NCBI GenBank assembly: GCA_000504625.1
Contig: AZHR01000016.1
Location: forward strand, 1 to 29,122
Origin: an alpha proteobacterium SCGC AAA240-E13
GTDB taxonomy: Bacteria; Pseudomonadota; Alphaproteobacteria; Pelagibacterales; Pelagibacteraceae
Reading direction: 5' to 3'
Length of the DNA: 29,122 bases
The notes below the pieces were generated by a model. It had not been told where the DNA came from. It saw only the letters and a list, made by a program, of their open reading frames with translations, and did no database searches. This document shows, in pieces, positions 22,587-29,122 of this stretch (position 1 is the stretch's first letter; the number at the start of each line of letters is the position of its first letter). Position numbers and translations under genes: made by a program.

Positions 22587-23711
22587 TTAAGAAATCATTT
22601 CCTTACTATAAATTTTGCAACTCATTACAACACTAAAACCAACCATAGTAGCAAGCAGAGCGGAACCACCATAAGACATAATGGGCAGGGGTGAACCAAC
22701 TATTGGTAGTAACCCTAATACCATACTCATATTAACCGTAATATAAATAAACAGTGCTGATGCAAAACCAAAGCAATAAAATTTTGCGAAGTAACTTTTT
22801 GCTTGATGGCCTATTAAAGTAATTCTAAATAACATTATCATGTAAAGTGTTAGCAAAATTAGGGAACCTAGGAATCCGAATTCTTCTGAAAATAAGGTAA
22901 ATATGAAATCTGTATGTTTTTCAGGTAGATAGTCCAGGTAACTTTGAGTCCCTTTAAGATATCCTTTGCCATACATTCCTCCTGATCCCACGGCAATTTT
23001 GGATTGAAGAATGTGATATCCGGCACCCAGGGGATCTCTATCAGGATTGAAGAAAGTTAATATCCTAAGTTTTTGATAAGGTTTTAAAACTGATATGACA
23101 AAAGGAGCACAAACTAATAAAGTTAAAAATGAATAAACAAAGTATCTTACTCTAATACCGGCTAGCCAAATCACAGCTAGACCGCTTGCCGCAATTAAGA
23201 TTGAAGTTCCAAGATCGGGTTGTGCAACAACAAGATAAATTGGAAGGATTAATAATATAATGGGATAAACGGTATTTTTAAATTGATGTAGATCTTGCGC
23301 CTGGACATGATGGTAAAATCTAGCAAAACAAATAATGATAGCAACTTTCATTAACTCGGATGGTTGTATATTTATAAAATATAAATTGATCCATCGTTGT
23401 GAACCTTGAGCTACAATACCAAAAAATAAAACATAAACCAGCATAGCCAATGACAAACCATAAAATGAGTAAGCTAAAGAATGCCAAAAATTAATTCGTA
23501 TAAAGGACAGTATTAAAAATAATACAAAAAATATTGAAAATTTCAAAATATGACTACTGGTATGATATTTTAATTCACCACCATCTGTTGAGTACATAAT
23601 AAAACAACTTAAGATACCAATTAACAAAATAACCAATAAGAGAATATAATCTATCGATTTAACTTTTTCCAAAAATGTTTTTTGTTCAGAAAATTGATAA
23701 TTTGTTACCAT
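22587..23711 (-). CDS. rodA: Rod shape-determining protein RodA (SEDS peptidoglycan glycosyltransferase)
   Basis: 374-aa SEDS-family membrane protein that polymerises lipid II into glycan strands during cell elongation, paired with PBP2. About ten helices are visible. Family signatures include VAQGSQRWINLYFINIQPSE (extracellular loop), LVVAQPDLGTSILIAASGLA, YGKGYLKGTQSYLDYLPEKH followed by TDFIFTLFSEEFG (the loop in which E. coli RodA carries its essential Asp), and the C-terminal GLLPIVGSPLPIMSYGGSAL. It follows mrdA with a 1-nt gap and precedes dprE1 by 2 nt. Length is typical. No abnormality seen. Confidence 0.95.
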   Translation of the reverse strand: MVTNYQFSEQKTFLEKVKSIDYILLLVILLIGILSCFIMYSTDGGELKYHTSSHILKFSIFFVLFLILSFIRINFWHSLAYSFYGLSLAMLVYVLFFGIVAQGSQRWINLYFINIQPSELMKVAIIICFARFYHHVQAQDLHQFKNTVYPIILLILPIYLVVAQPDLGTSILIAASGLAVIWLAGIRVRYFVYSFLTLLVCAPFVISVLKPYQKLRILTFFNPDRDPLGAGYHILQSKIAVGSGGMYGKGYLKGTQSYLDYLPEKHTDFIFTLFSEEFGFLGSLILLTLYMIMLFRITLIGHQAKSYFAKFYCFGFASALFIYITVNMSMVLGLLPIVGSPLPIMSYGGSALLATMVGFSVVMSCKIYSKEMIS

Positions 23712-23712
23712 T

Positions 23713-25689
23713 TCAAATCTCCGTTCTTCTTCTTTGTCTAATCTCTTCTCTTATTTCATGTCGATCCAAAATCAATTTAATTAGCTTTTTAGCTATCGGA
23801 GCAGCGATTAAACTTCCTGATCCTCCATGCTCAATTAAAACACTAATTGCATACCGAGGATTTTCGTATGGTGCATAAGCAATAAATACAGAATGATCAC
23901 GATCTTTATAAGGTATATCTTCAATTTTTGTTTTAGTTTCACGTTGCTCTCCAGTAATACGCTTAACTTGTGAGGTACCTGTCTTGCCAGCATACAGATA
24001 TTTTTTTTCTTTATATCTTGATTTGTAGGCTGTACCCATAGGTTCATTAATTACCGAAAACATAGCTTCATTTACGAATTTAACATTTTCCGGATCTCTG
24101 AATAATGATTTTAATTTAACAGGTTTATTTTGTGTTAAATCTATATCTTCATCTATTGATATAGTATTTTGCTTTGAGAGTGATTGAAATCGTTCTAATT
24201 CGTAATCAATCAATGATTTAATATCTTCATAATTATTTGCTTTCCTATCATCTATAATTCGAGGTTGAATTTTAAATCCTCCGTTAGCAATTTGAGCGAT
24301 CATTAAACAAAGTTCTAATGGTGTACATTGTATATAACCTTGTCCTATTCCTGTAAGTAGTGTTTCACCTAAAAACCATCCTTTTCCCAAATTTTTAATT
24401 TTCCATTTTGTAGAAGGAACAACGCCAATTTTTTCTTCATCAAAAAAATTTCCTAATACTTTTTCATTAAGTCCATATTTTTTTGCGGTTTCCGATAAGC
24501 GATCTACTCCTAGCTTTCTTGCTATTTCATAAAAATAAATATCGCAAGATTGCTTAATAGCATTTCTTAAAGTCATATAACCATGACCCTTTTTTTTCCA
24601 GCAATGATATGTATGATCATATAGTTCGATTTTTCCTTCGCATTTTTGAACAAATTGGGGTGTAATCACGTGGTTCTCTAATGCCGATAGGGCAACTATA
24701 GGTTTTATAGTTGATCCAGGAGAATATAAACCAGAAATCGATTTATTAAGCAAAGGTTTCATTGGATCATTATTAATTTTGTTCCATGCTGTGCTGCTTA
24801 TTCCATGAACAAATAGATTTGGATCAATAGTTGGAGCAGATGCCATTGCAATTATATCCCCGGTATAAATATCCATTACGTTGATTGATCCACTTTTTCC
24901 AATCAACAACTTCTGAGCATAATTTTGAATTTCCTGATCAATCGTAATTCTAAAGTTTTTTCCTTGAATACCTTCTATACGATCTATTTCTTTAATTTTT
25001 TTTCCATAAGCGTTGACCTCGTAACGTTGTAAACCAGAAAATCCTATAAGTTGTTTTTCTAAAGATTTTTCTAATCCAATCTTGCCAACTCGAAGACCGG
25101 GAACATGATTTTCTTTGATGAATGGATATTTGTTAATGTCTTGTACGCTAGCTTCTCCAACATATCCTAAAACATGTGTAAAATTTTCTGCTTGGGGATA
25201 TTGTCTTGCAACCGAAAATACTGGTTTAACTCCTTGTAGTTCATGTAAAAAAAGATTGAGTTTAGAAAATTCTTGCCAAGAGAGATTTTCGGAAATAATT
25301 AATGTTTCCCAAGGTAACTGTTTATCTTTTTTTTTATAAATTTTCTTTATCTCCGCATTACTTAATTTGATTATATTTTTCAATCTTAGCATTAAATAAT
25401 TAAAATCTTCTACTTCTTCTGGTAAAACATGTAATTGAAAAACTTGATTATTGTCAGCTATTGTTTTTCCAAAATAATCTTCAAAAATTCCTCTTTTGGG
25501 TGGTAACTTCCATGTTCTAAATCTATTTTTGTCAGATAGGAATATATATTTTTTATTTTCAGAAATTTGTAATGAAAATAATCGACCTATGATGCCGGCA
25601 AAAACAACAAATTTTGCTGCAGATAAAATAAACATCCGTCTTGTAATTAATTTATTTTTATTAACAACAAAAATATTACGATTAAACAT
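23713..25689 (-). CDS. mrdA: Penicillin-binding protein 2 (MrdA), transpeptidase
   Basis: 658-aa class B penicillin-binding protein that cross-links peptidoglycan during elongation as RodA's partner. One N-terminal membrane helix (about residues 18-40, FILSAAKFVVFAGIIGRLFS) is followed by the pedestal domain (with NRFRTWKLPPKRGIFEDYFG and HVLGYVGEA) and the transpeptidase domain. Catalytic motifs: SPGSTIKP with nucleophile Ser326 and Lys329; SCD at 381-383 (S-x-N/D box); KTG at 569-571 in YAGKTGTSQVK. The start at 25689 lies inside the mreD end (8-nt overlap) and has an AAGGAG Shine-Dalgarno 4 nt upstream, one of the few good ones in the window. All motifs are intact. Confidence 0.95.
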   Translation of the reverse strand: MFNRNIFVVNKNKLITRRMFILSAAKFVVFAGIIGRLFSLQISENKKYIFLSDKNRFRTWKLPPKRGIFEDYFGKTIADNNQVFQLHVLPEEVEDFNYLMLRLKNIIKLSNAEIKKIYKKKDKQLPWETLIISENLSWQEFSKLNLFLHELQGVKPVFSVARQYPQAENFTHVLGYVGEASVQDINKYPFIKENHVPGLRVGKIGLEKSLEKQLIGFSGLQRYEVNAYGKKIKEIDRIEGIQGKNFRITIDQEIQNYAQKLLIGKSGSINVMDIYTGDIIAMASAPTIDPNLFVHGISSTAWNKINNDPMKPLLNKSISGLYSPGSTIKPIVALSALENHVITPQFVQKCEGKIELYDHTYHCWKKKGHGYMTLRNAIKQSCDIYFYEIARKLGVDRLSETAKKYGLNEKVLGNFFDEEKIGVVPSTKWKIKNLGKGWFLGETLLTGIGQGYIQCTPLELCLMIAQIANGGFKIQPRIIDDRKANNYEDIKSLIDYELERFQSLSKQNTISIDEDIDLTQNKPVKLKSLFRDPENVKFVNEAMFSVINEPMGTAYKSRYKEKKYLYAGKTGTSQVKRITGEQRETKTKIEDIPYKDRDHSVFIAYAPYENPRYAISVLIEHGGSGSLIAAPIAKKLIKLILDRHEIREEIRQRRRTEI

Positions 25690-26197
25690 TTTTCTCCTTA
25701 ATAATAATTTTGGCTAGAGGATGAAATAAAATCCCAATTATAGGATAGAAAATAATTGTAGCACCAGTATTTATTGCTAAAGCAATATAATTAATATCAA
25801 GTTCAAAAAATATTCTTAAAATATAAAAATAAATTGAATTTGTAACAGCAATTGAAGGGATAAAAACAATCCAATCTGAAATAAGAGAAGGTTGTACTGT
25901 TAAATTTCTTATATAAGCTGCAAATCCTGCTAAAATTAAATAGGTAATTGAACTCACACCAATAGGTAGTCCAACAACTGAATCGTTTATTATTCCTGCT
26001 AAAAAAACAAATCCGTAACCCAATATTTCAGGATTTTTCAAAACCCAATAAAAAATTACAATATATATTACATTAAATGATAAAAAACTTAGTTTCTCAA
26101 AAGTAAAATTTGTTTCGCTAAAAACAAAAAATAATAGAATTAAAAGTGGAATCAGACTTAATAAACGATTAATAAAATTTTTTCTATATGAAATCAT
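25682..26197 (-). CDS. mreD: Rod shape-determining protein MreD
   Basis: 171-aa membrane protein with about five hydrophobic helices, matching MreD in size and position. YGFVFLAGIINDSVVGLPIG is the recognisable family segment ('...G...D...g.plG...l'). MreD bridges MreC and the PBP2/RodA synthase in the elongasome. Its start directly abuts the mreC stop (26197/26198), and its last codons overlap the mrdA start and hold that gene's ribosome-binding site, so the genes are translationally coupled. Confidence 0.9.
   Translation of the reverse strand: MISYRKNFINRLLSLIPLLILLFFVFSETNFTFEKLSFLSFNVIYIVIFYWVLKNPEILGYGFVFLAGIINDSVVGLPIGVSSITYLILAGFAAYIRNLTVQPSLISDWIVFIPSIAVTNSIYFYILRIFFELDINYIALAINTGATIIFYPIIGILFHPLAKIIIKEKNV
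25694..25699 (-). promoter_or_regulatory. Shine-Dalgarno AAGGAG for mrdA
   Basis: On the minus strand AAGGAG is followed by a 4-nt spacer and the mrdA ATG at 25689. It lies within the mreD coding sequence. It supports the mrdA start and its coupling to mreD. Confidence 0.8.
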
Positions 26198-27049
26198 TTA
26201 TTTATCCCCAAATAATGGCTTTGAAGTAACAATATTTATTAAATATAATTGATTTAAATCAGTAAATAATTTTACATAAAATTTTCCATCTTCTATTTGA
26301 ACCTGTCCAATGGGAATACCAGAATTAATTATCCCGTCTGTACCAGAAGTATAAATTAGATTGCCAACTTCTAATTGGTGATCTTTTGGTAAAAATTCTA
26401 ATACACCTAGATTTTCGCCGGTACCACTCATAATTGCCTGATAACCATTTGGTTCAATAATAACTGGAATTTTGCTGTTCAAATCATTTATTAGTAAAGC
26501 TCTTGATGATAAATAATTTACTTCTGTTATTCGACCAATAAAATAAGGTCCCTTTAAAATTGACATTCCTTTTTTAAGGCCATGCTTAAATCCTTTATTC
26601 AAAATAATAGACTTTAAAAAAGGACTTCCTTTATCAACTAAAACTTTGGAAATGATAGAATCGCGAGTATAATTTTCACTATCATCTATAGCTTTTTTTA
26701 ATTTATTATTTTCTGTTTTTAAGTAACTAATCTTGTTTTGTTGATCATGAAGTTGTTCCAATTCAATTTTTAATAACTTATTTTCTTCATAAATTTCAAA
26801 ATGATTTTCAATACTACCTAACAGAGGGCTAATAGTATTTCCTGGAATCGAAGATATAAAGGAAGCTCTATAAATCAAGTCCTTAATTGCAGAACGAACA
26901 AAATTAAGGGATTTTGAATTGAAAGATTCTAAATAAAGTAAACCTATCGATATTATAATTAAAGCAAGTAAAGAAAACTTCTGTTTGTTACCTTTTTTAA
27001 GAAAGGCCGATCGTACTGCTATTGAAAAGTCATCTCTGCTGGTTACCAT
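26198..27049 (-). CDS. mreC: Rod shape-determining protein MreC
   Basis: 283-aa bitopic membrane protein. A cytoplasmic N-terminus (VTSRDDFSIAVRSAFLKKG) precedes one helix (about residues 26-42, LALIIISIGLLYLESFN), then a heptad-rich coiled coil (about 80-120: YEENKLLKIELEQLHDQQNK, then ISYLKTENNKLKKAI) and a beta-rich periplasmic domain with GSPFLKSIILNKGFKHGLKK, RALLINDLNSKIPVI and GEVL-like turns (TSGTDGIINSGIPIGQV). This is the standard MreC architecture: it dimerises in the periplasm and activates PBP2. Located 13 nt after mreB. No defect seen. Confidence 0.93.
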   Translation of the reverse strand: MVTSRDDFSIAVRSAFLKKGNKQKFSLLALIIISIGLLYLESFNSKSLNFVRSAIKDLIYRASFISSIPGNTISPLLGSIENHFEIYEENKLLKIELEQLHDQQNKISYLKTENNKLKKAIDDSENYTRDSIISKVLVDKGSPFLKSIILNKGFKHGLKKGMSILKGPYFIGRITEVNYLSSRALLINDLNSKIPVIIEPNGYQAIMSGTGENLGVLEFLPKDHQLEVGNLIYTSGTDGIINSGIPIGQVQIEDGKFYVKLFTDLNQLYLINIVTSKPLFGDK

Positions 27050-27062
27050 AATATGTCATCAA

Positions 27063-28100
27063 CTAATACTCTGACAACATAGTAGAAAATAAATCCTCAT
27101 TGTCTAAAGCTTTTCCAGTTCCTATTGCTACACAAGCCAAAGGATCATCGGCAACAACCACCGGTAATCCAGTTTCTTTTGAAATTAACTTATCAATATT
27201 TGTTAATAACGATCCACCACCAGTAAGTGTTAGTCCCATATCTACTAAGTCTGCAGATAATTCTGGAGGTGTATTTTCTAATGCATCTTTAATTGCAGTC
27301 AAAATTTGACTTAAAATAGGCTGAAGTGCTTCTGATGTATCATCTTCTCTTAAACTTATTTCTTTTGGAGTTCCTGATCGAATGTCACGACCTTTCATAA
27401 GGAAGGCATTATTACTGGTAGGAAAAGCTGTTCCTATTTCTTTTTTAATTTTTTCAGCACTAGCTTCACCAACTAAAAGATTATATTTTTTTCTCATATA
27501 AGTAATAATAGCTTGATCCATTGCATCTCCTGCAACTCTTAATGAATTAGAATATACTACTCCTCCTAATGACAACACGGCAATTTCAGTAGTACCTCCA
27601 CCAATGTCTACAACCATAGATCCTGTTGCTTCTGAAATTGGAAGGTTTGCACCAATTGCAGCAGCAATTGGTTCTTCAATTAATTGAACTTTTCTTGCTC
27701 CAGCTGCTAATGCCGCATCTTGAATTGCTTTTCTTTCAACAGGAGTTGAACCACTCGGAACGCAGATTAAAATCCTAGGATTGGCAAAAGTTCTTCTTTT
27801 ATGAACTTTTTTAATAAAGTGCTTAATCATTTCTTCCGTTATGATAAAATCAGCAATTACTCCATCTCTTAATGGTCTAACTGCGCTTATGTTTCCTGGA
27901 GTTCTTCCAAGCATTGTTTTTGCTTCATCTCCAACTGCTAGTACGTTTTTTTTTCCTTTATCATCAATAATCGCAACAACAGATGGTTCATTTAATACAA
28001 CTCCTTGACCCTTAACAACAACCAAAGTATTTGCTGTTCCAAGATCAATAGCCATATCAGTCGACCAAACTTTAGCTAATTCTTCAAAAAATTTTAACAT
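27063..28100 (-). CDS. mreB: Actin-like cell shape protein MreB
   Basis: 345-aa bacterial actin that forms membrane-associated filaments guiding peptidoglycan elongation. ATPase motifs are clear: MAIDLGTANTLVVVKGQG (phosphate 1), SMVVDIGGGTTEIAVLSLGG (phosphate 2), LTLTGGGSLLTNID (adenosine), plus LIEEPIAAAIGANLPI (connect 1 region). The N-terminal LKFFEELAKVWS is a membrane-binding amphipathic sequence as in other MreBs. Its start lies 1 nt after the leuA stop, with AAAGG about 9 nt upstream. It ends in TAG, whereas most genes here use TAA. Strong, typical assignment. Confidence 0.97.
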   Translation of the reverse strand: MLKFFEELAKVWSTDMAIDLGTANTLVVVKGQGVVLNEPSVVAIIDDKGKKNVLAVGDEAKTMLGRTPGNISAVRPLRDGVIADFIITEEMIKHFIKKVHKRRTFANPRILICVPSGSTPVERKAIQDAALAAGARKVQLIEEPIAAAIGANLPISEATGSMVVDIGGGTTEIAVLSLGGVVYSNSLRVAGDAMDQAIITYMRKKYNLLVGEASAEKIKKEIGTAFPTSNNAFLMKGRDIRSGTPKEISLREDDTSEALQPILSQILTAIKDALENTPPELSADLVDMGLTLTGGGSLLTNIDKLISKETGLPVVVADDPLACVAIGTGKALDNEDLFSTMLSEY

Positions 28101-28101
28101 T

Positions 28102-29122
28102 TTATATGCCTTTCACTTTTTGTTGCTCGAATTCTTCGGGAGCAGTTCTTCTTCTTTTAATAATCATTTTATTTAATGCATTTAAATATGCATTTGCTGA
28201 AGCTACAAGCGTATCCGTGTCAGCAGCTTGTCCAACACTTATTTTGCCGTTTTCTTCAATTCTAACACTTACCGTTGCTTGAGCATCAGTTCCTTCAGTT
28301 ACAGCATGTACTTGATATAATTGAAGATTTACATCATGAGGATATATTTTTTTCACACATTTAAAAATAGCATCTACGGGACCATCGCCAGTTTCAGTAG
28401 CTTTTTTAATTTCCCCATATACTTCTAACGTCATATCTGCTCTTTGCGGTTCTCCAGTTCCAGCAAATACTTTAAGTGATTTTAAATTAATAACATTATC
28501 TTCTTTAATTAAACTGTCATCAACTAAAGCTGCAATATCTTCATCGTAAACATGTTTCTTTTTATCGGCAAGAACTTTGAACTTTCCAAAGGCAATTTGT
28601 ATAATGTCATCAGTAATTCCCATATAACCAAGATCATTTAATTTTTCTTTAAATGCATGTCTTCCCGAATGTTTTCCCATAACTAATGAAGTTTGTTTTA
28701 CACCTACACTTTCAGGTGTCATAATTTCATAGGTGTTTCTATTTTTTAACATTCCATCCTGATGGATGCCTGCCTCATGAGCAAAAGCATTCTTTCCAAC
28801 AATCGCTTTATTAAATTGAACAGGAAAGCCAGTAGCATTTGAAACAACTTTTGAAGCTTTACTTAACAAAGTTGTATTTATTCCCGTTTTAAATGGCATT
28901 AAATCATTTCGAGTTTTCATTGCCATTACAATTTCTTCAAGTGCGGCATTACCGGCTCTTTCACCAATACCATTGATAGTACATTCAATTTGTCTAGCAC
29001 CTGCTGAAACGCCCGCTAAAGAATTTGCCACCGCTAAACCTAAATCATTATGACAATGCGTTGACAGAATAGCTTTATCTATATTGGGTACTTTATTTAT
29101 AAGTGTCTCAATTATTTTTTTA
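28102..29122 (-). CDS. leuA: 2-isopropylmalate synthase (5' end outside window)
   Basis: C-terminal part of LeuA, which condenses acetyl-CoA with 2-oxoisovalerate in leucine synthesis. The frame stays open to the window edge, so the gene is cut. It should not be started at the GTG at 29031, because upstream codons read STHCHNDLGLAVANSLAGV, the metal-binding HCHND motif of the TIM-barrel domain. Further landmarks are GARQIECTINGIGERAGNAA, FAHEAGIHQDGMLK and MGKHSGRHAFKEKL. The complete C-terminal LeuA dimer/allosteric domain follows (about the last 120 residues, starting LKVFAGTGEPQRADMTLEVY), indicating leucine-feedback control. It lies 1 nt upstream of mreB, so the two are probably co-transcribed, as recalled for other alphaproteobacteria. 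Confidence 0.95.
   Translation of the reverse strand, partial: KKIIETLINKVPNIDKAILSTHCHNDLGLAVANSLAGVSAGARQIECTINGIGERAGNAALEEIVMAMKTRNDLMPFKTGINTTLLSKASKVVSNATGFPVQFNKAIVGKNAFAHEAGIHQDGMLKNRNTYEIMTPESVGVKQTSLVMGKHSGRHAFKEKLNDLGYMGITDDIIQIAFGKFKVLADKKKHVYDEDIAALVDDSLIKEDNVINLKSLKVFAGTGEPQRADMTLEVYGEIKKATETGDGPVDAIFKCVKKIYPHDVNLQLYQVHAVTEGTDAQATVSVRIEENGKISVGQAADTDTLVASANAYLNALNKMIIKRRRTAPEEFEQQKVKGI

Noticed and set aside
1..29122. CRISPR arrays, tRNA or rRNA genes, insertion sequences, ops/JUMPstart elements
   Set aside because: Looked for by eye on both strands; no regularly spaced repeats, cloverleaf-like genes, transposase motifs or GGCGGTAG-type elements were found.

Overview
The window is very AT-rich (GC roughly a quarter by eye), with short intergenic spaces and mostly TAA stops. 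The gene order leuA-mreB-mreC-mreD-mrdA-rodA at its right end is an alphaproteobacterial arrangement; I recall the same leuA-mreB neighbourhood in Caulobacter. Together these suggest a streamlined marine alphaproteobacterium of the SAR11/Pelagibacter kind. That assignment is inference from composition and synteny, not from a marker gene.

Right part (about 19.0-29.1 kb, all minus strand, genes nearly touching): leuA (cut by the window edge), the Rod elongation genes mreB, mreC, mreD, mrdA (PBP2) and rodA, then a pair resembling DprE1/DprE2 (two-step 2'-epimerisation of a polyprenyl-phospho-pentose), then pgpA and a galE-type epimerase. dprE1 follows rodA by 2 nt, so the housekeeping cell-wall operon probably reads into a sugar-epimerising module.

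Left part (about 0-18.8 kb): a mosaic surface-glycan island with repeated strand switches. It holds five glycosyltransferases (three GT4-like, one GT2, one exostosin-like), an O-antigen ligase/polymerase-type membrane protein, a Wzx-type flippase, a polysaccharide pyruvyl transferase, a phytanoyl-CoA-dioxygenase-type oxygenase, a sugar-nucleotide module (two SDR epimerases plus an RmlC-like cupin) and six methyltransferase-fold proteins. One of these looks like CmoA, the carboxy-SAM synthase. No initiating phosphoglycosyltransferase, transposase, integrase, tRNA, rRNA or CRISPR was recognised. Taken together the genes could build, methylate, pyruvylate, polymerise and export an O-antigen or capsule-like glycan.

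Most intergenic gaps in the island are not empty. Three contain decayed coding sequence: an FkbM-like methyltransferase, the 3' end of a second pyruvyl transferase, and an unidentified gene with two frameshifts. Two further gaps contain stretches of about 40% GC that match nothing around them. The island therefore looks like a site of repeated gene gain and loss next to a conserved operon. The most interesting points are the CmoA-like/methyltransferase/pyruvyl-transferase operon bounded by a 15-nt direct repeat, the FkbM gene that follows the oxygenase stop in frame with no usual start codon, and the dprE pair with its frameshift and tandem duplication.
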